A DNA stretch of 64,000 bases from Burkholderia sp. BCC0506 (GCF_902833145.1 NZ_CADFEN010000002.1:124001-188000); one strand, 5' to 3'. Counted from the first letter of the stretch, positions 8,420-21,500 are shown. The notes: generated by a model from the sequence alone, not told the origin. Translations and numbers: made by a program.

Positions 8420-8754
8420 TACGCGTCCTCCGTCATCATCGAAAGTTGCCGCTGTTGCCCTGTTCCGCAATCGGCATCGTGGAATCCATCCTTTCCAGCA
8501 GGGCTCGGGTCCGTATCATCGATCGGCGTGATCACCAGCCGCTTGTGCGATACCTCGACGTGCAGACGCTGCTCGGGATCGAAGCCCGCCGCCTCGATCC
8601 ATCGGCCGGACAGCTTCATCCACAGATGCACGACAGGCGGCGCCATGTCGGCGAGCCGGAGGTGCGGGACGATACGGCGGGATTGAATAGACGATCGAGG
8701 GGAGACAAAACGATCGCGGAAATACGTCGGTGCGTTATGATTCGCGCCAGCCAT
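8419..8754 (-). CDS. symE: SymE-family toxin
   Basis: 111 residues. The central segment (VPHLRLADMAPPVVHLWMKL, then GRWIEAAGFDPEQRLHVEV) carries the SymE toxin fold pattern, an AbrB-like domain with toxic RNA- or nucleoid-related activity in Escherichia coli. ATG 8754 has AGGAG 8 bases upstream. It is the first gene of a two-gene unit with the HTH protein. The tail after residue 90 is variable. A large hairpin lies 35 bp upstream of the start. Confidence 0.75.
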   Translation of the reverse strand: MAGANHNAPTYFRDRFVSPRSSIQSRRIVPHLRLADMAPPVVHLWMKLSGRWIEAAGFDPEQRLHVEVSHKRLVITPIDDTDPSPAGKDGFHDADCGTGQQRQLSMMTEDA

Positions 8755-8788
8755 GGTCAACTCTCCTGTGTTGAGTTGGTTGTGGTCA

Positions 8789-8822
8789 GCGGCCCGCAGG
8801 TGCTGTTTCACCTGCGGGCCGC
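8789..8822. promoter_or_regulatory. Perfect 14-bp hairpin upstream of symE
   Basis: GCGGCCCGCAGGTG and CACCTGCGGGCCGC around a 6-nt loop. Neither strand has a T run, so a plain terminator is unlikely. It could be a leader structure or part of an antisense RNA. The rest of 8823-9088 holds only a weak CCGGCGC/GCGCCGG hairpin (9011-9028) after the kinase gene. Confidence 0.5.
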
Positions 8823-9088
8823 GCTCGTTTACGCAACGGATTTCGAGCGCCGCATCATCACATGCATCGCATGTCGAAGCGGCCTGAGAATCCTGGCGAA
8901 AACGTGCAACCACTTTAGTCGAGAACATCCGGCGTCAGGGTTCAGTCACGTACGAATTCATCGGTATTGGCCATCAGGCCAGTGCGTCAAACGCTTGCTG
9001 CATAACGAATCCGGCGCAATCGCGCCGGCTGACTGCATCGTCGATTCATTCCCGATGTGTCAGAAATCGTTTCAACCGACGGCTTCGA

Positions 9089-12070
9089 TCACCCCGCCGC
9101 ACGCCGCATGAGGATCTCGTTCGCGCTCTGTCGATAGCGCTCGAACTCCCGCGCGAACGCCGCCGCATCGCCCGCCAGCGCCAGCGCTTCCATCGACGCG
9201 CAGAGCCCTGAAATCTCCCGCTCGCCGATCATCGCGAACGCCCCGCGCATGCTGTGAATCTCCGAACGCGCGACCTTCAGATCACCGTCCTGCAAGGCCC
9301 GTGCGATCGTCGCGCTCGAGCGTCGCGTGGCATCGACGAGCACCGTGTGCAGGTCTTTCGGCAACGGGCCGGGCGCGCGCGCCGGTGCGGGCGGATACGT
9401 CGGCCGCCGCCACGTCCCCGCATATTTCGCGATCGCCTGTTCGAGCGATTTCAGCGACGTCGGCTTCGTGACGATCTCGTCGATACCCGCTTCCCACGCC
9501 AGCCGCAACTCGTCCGGTTCGGCATGCGCGGTTACCGCCAGGATCGGCTGCACGCGGCCGCGTTCGCGCAGCACGCGGGCGAACGCGTAGCCGTCGAGGC
9601 CCGGCATGTTGAGATCGGTGAGCACGACCGCGTAGTCGTGGCGGTCCACCAGATCGAGCGCATCGGCAACGTTCGACGCGATATCGGCCTGATAGCCGAG
9701 TACGTCCAGCTGATCGTGGACGAGCGAACGGTTGACCGGGTTGTCGTCGACGAACAGCACGCGTCCGTTCGGCGCATCCTCGCCCGACGGCGCCTGCGCG
9801 GCACCCGGCTGGCGGTCGAGCGGCAGCGGCAACGTGACGACGAAGGTCGAGCCGACGCCCGGCACGCTGTTCGCCTCGATGCGCCCGCCCATCGATTCCG
9901 CGAGCTTGTAGCTCAGCGCGAGGCCGATGCCCGTGCCGCCGAAGCGGCGCGCGATCGACTCGTCGGCCTGCGCGAATGGCTCGAACACGTGCGCGAGCTG
10001 ATCGGCCGTCATGCCGATGCCCGAATCGCTGACGCGGATCGTCACGGGCGTCGCGTCGCCGCCCGGGGCCGACACCGACAACGCCACCGCGCCGCGATCG
10101 GTGAACTTGATCGCGTTGCTGACCAGGTTCACGACGATCTGCCGCACGCGCATCGGGTCGCCGACATACGTATGCGTGACCGCCGGATCGACGTCGATGC
10201 GCAACGCGATGCCCTTCGCGCCGGCCACCGGCTCGAACAGGTCCGCGACGTCGCGCATCAGCTCGTCGATCCGGAAGCCGGTCGCCTCGAGCGTCATCCG
10301 GTCGGCCTCGATCTTCGTCATGTCGAGCACGTTGTTCAGCATGTCGAGCAGCATCCGCGCGGCCGACGTGACCGCATGCAGGCGCGGCTTCTGCCGGCTC
10401 GGGTCAGGTGCCTTGTCGAGCAGTTCGAGATTGCCGAGCATCGCGTTCAGCGGCGTGCGGATCTCGTGGCTGATCGTAGCGAGGAACGTCGACTTCGCTC
10501 GGTTCGCGCTATCGAGCGCGCGTTCAGCGTCGGCGCGCGTCGTGATGTCGGAGAAGCTGCACAGCAGCGCGTCCTTGCCCTTGTAGCGCACGCGGACGAA
10601 ATTGATGAGCAGGTCGCGCGTGCGCCCGTCGGAGAGCGTCACCGGCAGTTCGACGTCGAGCTGCACCGGCGACGCATCCGAGTGCTCGCGGTAGCGCGCC
10701 AGCAGCCGCTCGTGCAGCGGCGGGTCGCCGGCCTCGCGGTCGTACAGCTCGAGCATCCGGTTGCGCAGCAGCACCTGATGCGTGTCGGGGGACACGAGGC
10801 CGATGCCGAACGGTGCAGTCGCGATGATCGTGCGGCTCATCCGCTCGCTTTCGAACACGCGGCGCGAGCGGCGGAACAGCGGCGCGAACACGCGCAGGTC
10901 GAATGCGATCACGAGCGTCCACAGCACGATCAGGATGGTCGCGGTCGCACCGAATTCGCGCAGCATCGTTGACCAGATCGCCCGGGCGATCGTGCGCCAC
11001 GAATACGCATAGACGATCGCGTAGCCGGTATCCGAGATCCGGTCGGTAATCGTGAACACGCCGTGCCGGTAGCTTTCGTCGAAATGCACGAGGCCACGTC
11101 GCCACGTACCTTCGGCGAGCGCGTGCTTCATCAGCGCGGCGCCGTCCTCCGCATCGCCGGTGCGATCGGCGTCGAGCACCACGCGGCCGTGTTCGTCGAC
11201 CAGCATCGCGACGGCGTCCTCGGGCGCGTGCCTGAGCCGGTCGGCGATCACGTCGACGTCGAAATCGCTGACGAAGGTCATGAAATGCTTTTGCCCGTCG
11301 AACGCGGGCTCGACCAGACGGAACACCGTCTTGCCGGTCAGCGGATCGATCGCCGGCGCCTGCCACGCGATCCGGCGCGACAGACGCCAGTAGCGTGCGA
11401 TGGCCGGATCGGACCAGTCGGCCACATCGAACGCGAGGTGTTGGATCAGCGCATGCGTGTCGGGCACGCCGATGCGCGTGAGCACGTCCGGATACGGCAT
11501 CGACGGCGGGGGCGTGATCGCGATCACGTTGCGATCGGGGCTGTACGCGTAGCCCCGCACGGCGCGCCCGGTCTGCCGTTCGGCGGCAGCAACTGAAATC
11601 GTTTGTCGCTCCATCAACTGCACGTAGCGATCGGTTTCGTCGCTGGCCAGCGCATCGGGCGACGCGGCCAGGAAGATCTCGCTCACGCCGCGCATCGGCG
11701 CGAGCAGTACGTGACCGTCCTTGCGAAGCGCGTCGGATGCTTCGCGCGCATGCGGCGGATGACCGTTCCACAGCAGTTCGGCGTTGATCACCGCGCGGCG
11801 CATCGACGCCTGCTTCGCGTCCATTTCGAGTTGCACGAGCGCCTTGTGCGTGATGAACAGGTCGCGCCGCTCAGCGACGTAGTCGCGCACCGAGCCGACC
11901 AGCAGGATGCCGGCCGTGATCAGGATCACGAGCGACAGCACGACCGCGCCGCCGTACAGCGTGAAGCGCTGATAGCGGTTCAGCAGGCTCAGGTCGCGCG
12001 CGTCGTCGTCGATCGACGCGAACGGCGCGCTGGCATCCGTGTGGGACGCGAAGAGGTGGCGGATGGGCAT
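9089..12070 (-). CDS. Hybrid sensor histidine kinase with receiver and Hpt domains (kinase 1)
   Basis: A 993-residue inner-membrane phosphorelay protein. TM1 is about 38-61, the periplasmic sensor about 62-370, TM2 about 374-396, and a PAS-like region about 410-510. HisKA has ISHEIRTPLNAML (His535). The HATPase has the N box SNAIKF and G boxes near 682 and 711. The receiver has VVLTDLNMPG (Asp819) and the Hpt domain EIHSMRGAF (His939). All phosphotransfer residues are present. Architecture resembles RcsC/BvgS-type relays, and the paralogue at 38184 has the same order. It is divergent from adhesin 1. Its promoter has a box at 12256-12269 and a -10 GATAAT at 12200-12195. Likely partners are the RcsB-like regulators, by inference. 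The Shine-Dalgarno is weak. Confidence 0.92.
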   Translation of the reverse strand: MPIRHLFASHTDASAPFASIDDDARDLSLLNRYQRFTLYGGAVVLSLVILITAGILLVGSVRDYVAERRDLFITHKALVQLEMDAKQASMRRAVINAELLWNGHPPHAREASDALRKDGHVLLAPMRGVSEIFLAASPDALASDETDRYVQLMERQTISVAAAERQTGRAVRGYAYSPDRNVIAITPPPSMPYPDVLTRIGVPDTHALIQHLAFDVADWSDPAIARYWRLSRRIAWQAPAIDPLTGKTVFRLVEPAFDGQKHFMTFVSDFDVDVIADRLRHAPEDAVAMLVDEHGRVVLDADRTGDAEDGAALMKHALAEGTWRRGLVHFDESYRHGVFTITDRISDTGYAIVYAYSWRTIARAIWSTMLREFGATATILIVLWTLVIAFDLRVFAPLFRRSRRVFESERMSRTIIATAPFGIGLVSPDTHQVLLRNRMLELYDREAGDPPLHERLLARYREHSDASPVQLDVELPVTLSDGRTRDLLINFVRVRYKGKDALLCSFSDITTRADAERALDSANRAKSTFLATISHEIRTPLNAMLGNLELLDKAPDPSRQKPRLHAVTSAARMLLDMLNNVLDMTKIEADRMTLEATGFRIDELMRDVADLFEPVAGAKGIALRIDVDPAVTHTYVGDPMRVRQIVVNLVSNAIKFTDRGAVALSVSAPGGDATPVTIRVSDSGIGMTADQLAHVFEPFAQADESIARRFGGTGIGLALSYKLAESMGGRIEANSVPGVGSTFVVTLPLPLDRQPGAAQAPSGEDAPNGRVLFVDDNPVNRSLVHDQLDVLGYQADIASNVADALDLVDRHDYAVVLTDLNMPGLDGYAFARVLRERGRVQPILAVTAHAEPDELRLAWEAGIDEIVTKPTSLKSLEQAIAKYAGTWRRPTYPPAPARAPGPLPKDLHTVLVDATRRSSATIARALQDGDLKVARSEIHSMRGAFAMIGEREISGLCASMEALALAGDAAAFAREFERYRQSANEILMRRAAG

Positions 12071-12194
12071 GAGACGAAGACCGGTGAATCAATGCGCAAA
12101 TCGGGAGACGCGCCGCGGCGAGGCCGGAACGCGAACGATATCCGCGAGCCGCATGAAGGCAGCGCGATGCGCCGCCGGCTCAAGGAACGGGAAA

Positions 12195-12269
12195 ATTATC
12201 GGGATAGCAGGCGGGTCTGTATGTAGGGCAGTCCGAAACACTCGCGCGCGATGGATAGGACCAGTCCTA
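12195..12269 (-). promoter_or_regulatory. Two-box promoter of kinase 1
   Basis: Strong box TAGGACCAGTCCTA at 12256-12269, a perfect palindrome with flanks A and T. A weaker box lies at 12224-12237, read TTCGGACTGCCCTA on the minus strand. The -10 GATAAT lies at 12200-12195. Box-to-box distance is 32 bp, and the -10 begins 56 bases beyond the strong box, as at the other three promoters of this set. Confidence 0.6.
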
Positions 12270-12393
12270 TTCGTGCAATCGGTTGCGCGCTGCGTATATA
12301 AGGCCGGCGATACGCTCGTGTCAAACGGAATCGATCAAGAGAACGTAGCGTCGGGTCGCGTGTTGCACGACCGATTGTCAAGCATCGTCATGT

Positions 12394-12468
12394 TAGGACT
12401 GGGCCTACGAAATAAGTCGCCGCACGTCCAGCCGTCTGATTATCGAAATGACAGGCGATCAATACATT
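12394..12468 (+). promoter_or_regulatory. Two-box promoter of adhesin 1
   Basis: Strong box TAGGACTGGGCCTA at 12394-12407, second box GTCCAGCCGTCTGA at 12426-12439 and -10 TACATT at 12463-12468. The predicted start of transcription is near 12475, giving a leader of about 50 nt. Spacing is identical to kinase 1, regulator 2 and adhesin 2. The remaining part of 12071-12523 shows no gene. Confidence 0.6.
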
Positions 12469-12523
12469 GGCATCTGTGGACGAGGAGCGTCCTTCTCCCC
12501 TTTTTTCTACAGAGGCAATCAAC

Positions 12524-15500
12524 ATGAACAAGAGTTATCGCACCGTCTGGAACGCGACGACGGGTACATGGACGGCGGCAGCCGAAACGGCGCGGATGCG
12601 CACGAAATCGAAGTCGAATTCCGCGATGCGGTCGTCGGTGACGGCGGCGGTGGCGGTCATGGCCGGCGTGGGCGGCGGTGCGATGTCGGCCGATGCGAAT
12701 GCGCAGGCGGCGAACGGCAATGGTTCGCTGACGCTGTGCACGCCGGGCGGTAGCGGTGGCTATTACGGGTCGGTTTTCGGCGGCGGATCCATCTCGGGTA
12801 CGCGATTGACCGGGTGTGGGTCCGCGGTCTCCACGTTCAGGCTCAGCGAAGGTCACGTAAGGTCGTTTCAGTTGTATAACAACAGCGCTGCGAACGGCTC
12901 TGGCGTAGGTCAGGCAAGTGCCGCGACCGAGGCCGGCATCAGCGGCACCGTCGACGGGCACCTCTTCTTGCTGGGCGGCTCCGGCGTGCACCTTCGTGGC
13001 CCGGTGGACGTCGACAGCAACGTCAACATGACGAACCACCGCATCAACAACCTCCAGGCGGGTGTGGCGGGTACGGATGCGGTCAACGTGAACCAGTTGA
13101 ATGCGGCGATTGCGGCGGCCAATACGACGAATCCGTACGTGGTGACCAACACGGGTACGTACGCGGCCGCGACACCGGCGCGCGCAGGCAACAGCGCGAC
13201 CGCGATCGGCGCCAACGCTGACGCGACGGGTATCTTGGCCGTGGCGCTCGGCGGCAACACTGTGGCGAGCAATCAGAACGCTACGGCTATCGGCACGTTG
13301 GCGCGTGCGACCGGGTCGGAAAGCGTCGCGGTGGGTACAAGCGCAAATGCCGCGGGTGCCAACGCATCTGCCCTCGGGCGGGCCGCTGCCGCCCAGGCCG
13401 CTAATACGACTGCCGTGGGCACCGTTTCCGCCGCTACCGCGGATGGCGCAACCGCGCTCGGCTATTCGGCGAGCGCCGTCGGCACGAATGCCATTGCCGT
13501 CGGTCGTCAGGCGAGCACCAGCGGCACGTACGGCACCGCGATCGGCTATCAGGCGAAGGGCACCACCAACGCCGTCGGGATGGGTGTGCTCGCGGATGCG
13601 AGCGGGAGTGCCAGCGTCGCGCTGGGCAATCGCGCAAGCAGCGCGGGCACGAACGCGGTTGCTATCGGCAGCGGAGCGGTGGCCGGCAATGCGAACTCGG
13701 TCGCACTGGGAACCGGGTCGGTAACGAATCGGGACAACTCGGTTTCCGTTGGGTCGGCGAGCGTTCAACGGCAGATCACGAACGTGGCCGTCGGCACGCA
13801 GGGCACGGACGCGGTCAACGTGAACCAGTTGAATGCGGCGATTGCCGGCGTGAAGACGCCGGACAATCCCTATGTGCGTATCAACAGTACCGGCGCGGCT
13901 GCAGCGGCTGCGGGCGGCAATGCCATCGCCGTTGGACAAAACGCGAGTGCGCAGGGTAATCAGTCGATTGCAATGGGCACCAACGCATTGACGAACGCCA
14001 CGAGCTCCGGTTCGGTTGCGTTGGGTTCGAACGCGTCCGCCACGGGCGACTGGAGCGTCGCTTTGGGCGGTGCGACAGGAACTGGCCGAGGCGCGGTTGC
14101 AACCGGAACCCACGCGGTAGCGCTGGGGACGCTTTCCCAGGCGACTGCCACGGACTCCGTCGCGTTGGGTTATGGGTCGGTGGCCGACCGCAGTAATACG
14201 GTATCTGTCGGTGCGGGCGGGCCGAATGGCACGCGACAAATCGTCAACGTCGGTGCGGGTACGCAGGCAACCGATGCGGTGAACGTCAGCCAGTTGAAGG
14301 GCGTGACGGATTCGCTCGGCGGTGGCACGACGATCGGTGCGGACGGCAGCATCACGAAGCCGACGTACAACGTGGGCGGCACGGATTACCACAACGTCGG
14401 CGACGCCCTCGATGCATTGAACAAGAACAGCAGCGGAAATCCGCTTGCGGTGGCATACGACAGCGCGGCGAAGGACACCGTGACGCTGGGCGGCGCGGGC
14501 GCCACGACGCCGGTCGCCCTGAAGAACGTGGCCGACGCGAAGGACGACCACGATGCGCTGAACCTCGGTCAGCTGAAGAACGCCGGCCTGGTCGGCGACG
14601 ACGGCTCGGGCAACCTGACGTCGCTCGCCGTGACGTACGACGACGCGAAGAAGGACAGCGTGACGCTGGGCGGCACGGGCGCGACCACACCGGTGGCGCT
14701 GCACAACGTGGCGGACGGCGTGCTGTCGGCGACGAGCAAGGATGCCGTGAATGGCTCGCAACTGTTCGCGACGAACACGCGCGTCGGTGATCTGGAGGAC
14801 TCGCTGTCGAAGGGCGGCGTGATCGATCCGGTGACGGGTGAATCGCTGGCCGTGGTGTACGACAGCAATGCGAAGGACACCGTGACGCTGAAGGGCACGA
14901 ATGGCACGACGCTGTCGAACGTGAAGGCCGGTGTTGCGGACATGGACGCGGTGAACGTGTCGCAGTTGAAGGGTTCGGGTCTGATCGGAGACGACGGCAA
15001 GTCGATCGCCGCGGTGACGTACGACCGTAATGCGGACGGCACGCCGAACTATGGCACGGTGACGCTGGGCAACGGCAATGGCCCGACGCAAGTCAAGAAC
15101 GTCGCGGACGCGACGGACGACGGCGACGCACTGAACCTCGGTCAGTTGAAGGACGCGGGCCTGGTCGGCGACGACGGTGCAGGCAAGCTGACGTCGGCTG
15201 CGGTGACGTACGACAAGAACGCGGATGGCACGATCAACCACGACAAGGCGACACTGGCGGGCACGAGCGGCACGACGCTGTCGAACGTGAAGGCAGGCGT
15301 GGCCGACATGGACGCGGTGAACGTGTCGCAGCTGAAGGGTTCGGGCCTGATCGGAGACGACGGCAAGTCGATCGCCGCGGTGACGTACGACCGTAACGCG
15401 GACGGCACGCCGAACTACGGCACGGTGACGCTGGGCAACGGCAATGGCCCGACGCAGGTCAAGAATGTCGCGGATGCAAAGGACGACCACGACGCGCTGA

Positions 15501-18500
15501 ACCTCGGTCAGCTGAAGAACGCCGGCCTGGTCGGCGACGACGGCGCAGGCAACCTGACGTCGCTCGCCGTGACGTACGACGACGCGAAGAAGGACAGCGT
15601 GACGCTGGGCGGCACGGGCGCGACCACGCCGGTGGCGCTGCACAACGTGGCGGACGGCGTGCTGTCGGCGACGAGCAAGGATGCCGTGAACGGCTCGCAA
15701 CTGTTCGCGACGAACACGCGCGTCGGTGATCTGGAAGACTCGCTGTCGAAGGGTGGCGTGATCGATCCGGTGACGGGCGAATCGCTGGCCGTGGTGTACG
15801 ACAGCAATGCGAAGGACACCGTGACGCTGAAGGGCACGAATGGCACGACGCTGTCGAACGTGAAGGCGGGTGTTGCGGACATGGACGCGGTGAACGTGTC
15901 GCAGTTGAAGGGTTCGGGTCTGATCGGAGACGACGGCAAGTCGATCGCCGCGGTGACGTACGACCGTAACGCGGACGGCACGCCGAACTACGGCACGGTG
16001 ACGCTGGGCAACGGCAATGGCCCGACGCAAATCAAGAACGTCGCGACCGGCGTCGACGACACCGACGCGGTCAACGTCAAGCAACTGACGTCCGGCCTGT
16101 CGGATCTGAAGGACGAAATGTCCCGCGTCGACCTGCGCTTCGTCAAGGTCAATGCCGACCCGGTCACGGGCACGCCGGCTATCGCAAGCGGCGCGCTGGC
16201 TGTCGCCATCGGCTCCGACGCGCGTGCGACCAGCGCCAACTCGCTGGCGCTCGGCAGCGGTGCGCGCGTGACGGGCGCCGGCTCGGTCGCGATCGGCTAC
16301 AACTCGGTTGCAAACCAGAACAACGTCGTGTCGGTGGGCGACGTGGGCCGGGAACGCAAGATCGTCAACGTGGCGGATGGTGACGTCGCGTTCCAGAGCA
16401 CCGACGCGGTCAACGGCGGCCAGCTCTATGCAGCGCTGAACACGCTCTCGACGTCGGTGACCTCGAAGACGCAGCAGGCGATCGACAACTTCTCGTCGGA
16501 GATCGACAAGAAGACGAAGGCCGCGATCGACGAGGTGAGCTCGCGTTCGATGCAGACGATGGACGTCAGCGATCCGCTCGTCGCGATCGAAGGCCTGCAG
16601 GGCAACAACGTCGCTTCGCTGAACGGCGCGGATCCGGCTACGGCAACGGCAGCCGCGATCGGTTCGTCGACCGCGGCAAGCGGCGCCAACGCGGTGGCGA
16701 TCGGCCTGCAAAGCGGCGCGGGTTCCAACAACTCGGTCGCGCTCGGCAGCTTTGCGCAAACCGGCGCCGGCCAGGACTACTCGGTCGCGATGGGTTCGAA
16801 CGTCCAGACGAACGGCACGCAAGCCGTCGCGATGGGTGCGAACACGCAGGCGAACGGCAACTATGCACTGGCGATCGGCAACAACGGCGCACAGGCGGTG
16901 GGCGACAGCTCGATCGCGGTCGGTAACGGTGCGAACGTGCGCGCCGGCGCGACCAACGCGATGGCGATCGGTACGGGTGCGAACGTCGCCCGCAACGTCG
17001 AAGGCGCGATGGCGCTCGGCGCGAACGCGACCGCGGGCGCGACCAACAGCATCGCGCTCGGCGCGAATGCGTTCTCGGATCGTGCAAATGCACTGTCGAT
17101 CGGCCGTGCGGGCGCGGAACGCCAGATCGTCAACGTCGCAGCCGGTACGCAGGCAACCGATGCGGTGAACGTCAGCCAGTTGAAGGGCGTGACGGATTCG
17201 CTCGGCGGCGGCACGACGATCGGCGCGGACGGCAGCATCACGAAGCCGACGTACAAGGTCGACGGCAGCGACTACCACAACGTGGGCGACGCGCTGGATG
17301 CGCTCGCATCGCGCAGTGCTGGCGATCCGAACGCGGTCGCATACGACAGCGCGGCGAAGGACACCGTGACGCTGGGCGGCGCGGGCGCCACGACGCCGGT
17401 CGCACTGAAGAACGTGGCCGACGCGAAGGACGACCACGACGCGCTGAACCTCGGCCAGCTGAAGAACGCCGGTCTGGTCGGCGACGACGGTTCGGGCAAC
17501 CTGACGTCGGCTGCGGTGACGTACGACAAGAACGCGGATGGCACGATCAACCACGACAAGGCCACGCTGGCGGGCACGAGCGGCACGACGCTGTCGAACG
17601 TGAAGGCGGGTGTTGCCGACATGGACGCGGTGAACGTGTCGCAGCTGAAGGGCTCGGGCCTGATCGGCGACGACGGCAAGTCGATCGCCGCGGTGACGTA
17701 CGACCGTAACGCGGACGGCACGCCGAACTACGGTTCGGTGACGCTGGGCAACGGCAATGGCCCGACGCAAGTCAAGAACGTCGCGGATGCGACGGACGAC
17801 GGCGACGCGCTGAACCTCGGTCAGCTGAAGGACGCGGGTCTGGTCGGCGACGACGGCGCAGGCAAGCTGACGTCGGCCGCAGTGACGTACGACAAGAACG
17901 CGGACGGCACGATCAACCACGACAAGGCCACGCTCGCGGGCACGAACGGCACGACGCTGTCGAACGTGAAGGCAGGTGTTGCCGACATGGACGCGGTGAA
18001 CGTGAGCCAGCTGAAGGACGCTGGCCTGATCGATCCGTCGACGGGCAAGTCGATCGCCGCAGTCACGTACGACAGCGCGGCGAAGGACACCGTGACGCTG
18101 GGCGGCGCGGGCGCCACGACGCCGGTCGCACTGAAGAACGTCGCCGACGCGAAGGACGATCACGATGCGCTGAACCTCGGCCAGATGAAGGATGCGGGCC
18201 TGGTGGGTGAAGACGCCTCGGGCAACCTGACGTCGCTCGCCGTGACATACGACAGCGCGTCGAAGAACAGCGTGACGCTGGGCAACGCCGGTACGCCGGT
18301 GGGTATCCACAACCTTGCAGCCGGTGCGGTCAACGCGACGAGCAACGATGCGATCAACGGTTCGCAGCTGTTCACCGTGTCGAAGAGCGTCGCGGACAAG
18401 ATCGGCGGCGGCGCGGGTGTCGGCGCGGACGGCTCGATCACGGACCCGACCTACTCGGTCGGCGGCCAGGACTACCACAGCGTGGGTGATGCTCTCGATG

Positions 18501-21500
18501 CGCTCGACAAGAACAGCGGTAACAATCCGCTGGCCGTGGCGTACGACAGCAATGCGAAGGACACCGTGACGCTGGGCGGCGTGGGCGCCACGACGCCGGT
18601 CGCACTGAAGAACGTGGCCGACGCGAAGGACGACCACGACGCGCTGAACCTCGGCCAGCTGAAGAACGCCGGTCTGGTCGGCGACGACGGTTCGGGCAAC
18701 CTGACGTCGGCGGCGGTGACGTACGACAAGAACGCGGACGGCACGATCAACCACGACAAGGCCACGCTGGCGGGCACGAGCGGCACGACGCTGTCGAACG
18801 TGAAGGCGGGTGTTGCCGACATGGACGCGGTGAACGTGTCGCAGCTGAAGGGTTCGGGCCTGATCGGAGACGACGGCAAGTCGATCGCCGCGGTGACGTA
18901 CGACCGTAACGCGGACGGCACGCCGAACTACGGTTCGGTGACGCTGGGCAACGGCAATGGTCCGACGCAAGTCAAGAACGTCGCGGACGCGACGGACGAC
19001 GGCGATGCACTGAACCTCGGCCAGCTGAAGGACGCAGGTCTGGTCGGCGACGACGGCGCAGGCAAGCTGACGTCGGCCGCAGTGACGTACGACAAGAACG
19101 CGGACGGCACGATCAACCACGACAAGGCCACGCTGGCGGGCACGAACGGCACGACGCTGTCGAACGTGAAGGCAGGCGTTGCCGACATGGACGCGGTGAA
19201 CGTGAGTCAGTTGAAGGACGCTGGCCTGATCGATCCGTCGACGGGCAAGTCGATGGCAGCAGTGACGTACGACAGCGCGGCGAAGGACACCGTGACGCTG
19301 GGCGGCGCGGGCGCCACGACGCCGGTCGCACTGAAGAACGTGGCCGACGCGAAGGACGATCACGATGCGCTGAACCTCGGCCAGATGAAGGATGCGGGCC
19401 TGGTGGGTGAAGACGCCTCGGGCAAGCTGACGTCTGCCGCGGTGACGTACGACAAGAACGCGGACGGCACGATCAACCACGACAAGGCGACGCTGGCGGG
19501 CACGAACGGCACGACGCTGTCGAACGTGAAGGCGGGTGTTGCCGACATGGACGCGGTGAACGTGAGTCAGCTGAAGGACGCTGGCCTGATCGATCCGTCG
19601 ACGGGCAAGTCGATCGCGGCGGTGACGTACGACAGCGCGGCGAAGGACACCGTGACGCTGGGCGGCGCGGGTGCCACGACGCCGGTCGCACTGAAGAACG
19701 TGGCCGACGGCACGGATCGTCACGACGCGATCAACCTCGGCCAGTTGCAGGACGCGGGCCTGGTGGCGCCGGTCGATCCGACGGACCCGGGTAAGGGCCT
19801 GAAGTCGCTCGCCGTCGCATACGACAGCGCGACGCAGGACGTGGTCACGCTGAAGGGCGCGGACGGCACGACGATCACGAACGTGAAGGCGGGCGCGGTC
19901 ACGGCCACCAGCACGGACGCGATCAACGGTTCGCAACTGCACGCGACGGCGCAAAGCGTGGCCGATTCGCTGGGCGGCGGCTCGACCGTCGACGCGGACG
20001 GCAAGGTGACGAACCCGTCGTACTCGCTGGCCGACCCGACGGATGCGTCGAAGAAGGCTGAGTACAGCAACGTGGGTGACGCGCTGGCGAACCTCGACGG
20101 CCGTACGTCGACGAACACGGAGAACATCACCGTGATCAACAAGCAGCTCGCCGATTCGGGTCTGGTCGATCCGGTGACGGGCCAGTCGATCGCGGCGGTG
20201 ACGTACGACCGCAATGCCGACGGCACGCCGAACAAGGGTTCGGTGACGCTCGGCGGCGCGGGCGCGACGACTCCGGTGGCGTTGAAGAACGTGGCGGACG
20301 GTGTGGATGCGCATGACGCGGTGAACCTCGGTCAGCTGCAGAGCGCGGGCCTGGTGGCGCCGGTCGATCCGACGAACCCGGGTGCGGGCCTGACGTCGCT
20401 GGCGGTGACGTACGACAAGCACGCGGACGGTTCGGCGAACTTCGACCAGATTACGCTGAAGGGTGCGAACGGCTCGACGATCACGAACGTGAAGGCAGGC
20501 GCGGTATCGGCCACCAGCACGGACGCGGTGAATGGCGCGCAGTTGCACGGCGTGTCGCAGAGCGTCGCGAAGTCGCTCGGCGGCGGCGCGTCCGTCGATG
20601 CGAACGGCAACGTGACGAACCCGTCGTACAAGGTCAGCGACAAGACGTTCGACAACGTCGGCGATGCGATCGAGAACATCTCGAACAGCCTCGTCCACGG
20701 CTCGATCGGCCTGGTCCAGCAGGACGACGTGACGCGCGACATCACGGTCGCGAAGGATACGGACGGCACGACCGTGAACTTCGCGGGCACGGCGGGCGAC
20801 CGCGTGCTGACCGGCGTGGGTGCGGGTGCGGTGAGCCCGACGAGCAACGACGCGATCAACGGCTCGCAACTGCACGGCACCGCGCAGAGCGTGGCGGACG
20901 TGATCGGCGGCGGCACGACGGTCGATGCGGACGGCAAGCTCGCGGATACGTCGATCGAGGTGAACGGCAACAAGTACAAGACCGTGGCCGAAGCAGTCCA
21001 GGCCGCGGCGCAGTACGGTGCGACCGATTCGCTCGCGGTGCGTTACGACCTGAATGCTGACGGTACGCCGAACTACGGCTCGGTGACCTTCGGCGGCTCG
21101 GGCTCGGCACCGGTGCGCGTGACCAACGTCGCGGATGGCGCAAGCAAGTACGACGCCGTGAACTTCGGTCAGTTGAGTGAACTGAACGACAAGATCGGCG
21201 GCCTCGACGACCGCGTCGGCGCCCTGGAGCAGAACCCGGGCACGGGCAACCCGAACCCTGGCGGCCCCGGCAACGAGTACTTCGCCGGCACCGACATCGG
21301 TTCGGACGGCACGACGCCGGCGAACGCAGGCGACGGCACGGGCAACACGGCCGCCGGCTCGAACGCGCGGGTCAGCACGGGCGTGAGCAACGGCACGGCG
21401 ATTGGTTCGGGCGCCGGCGTGTCGAAGGACGGCGGTGTGGCGATTGGCTCCAACGCGGCGAGCGCCGCCGAAGGGGCGGTCGCGATCGGCCGCGGTTCGG

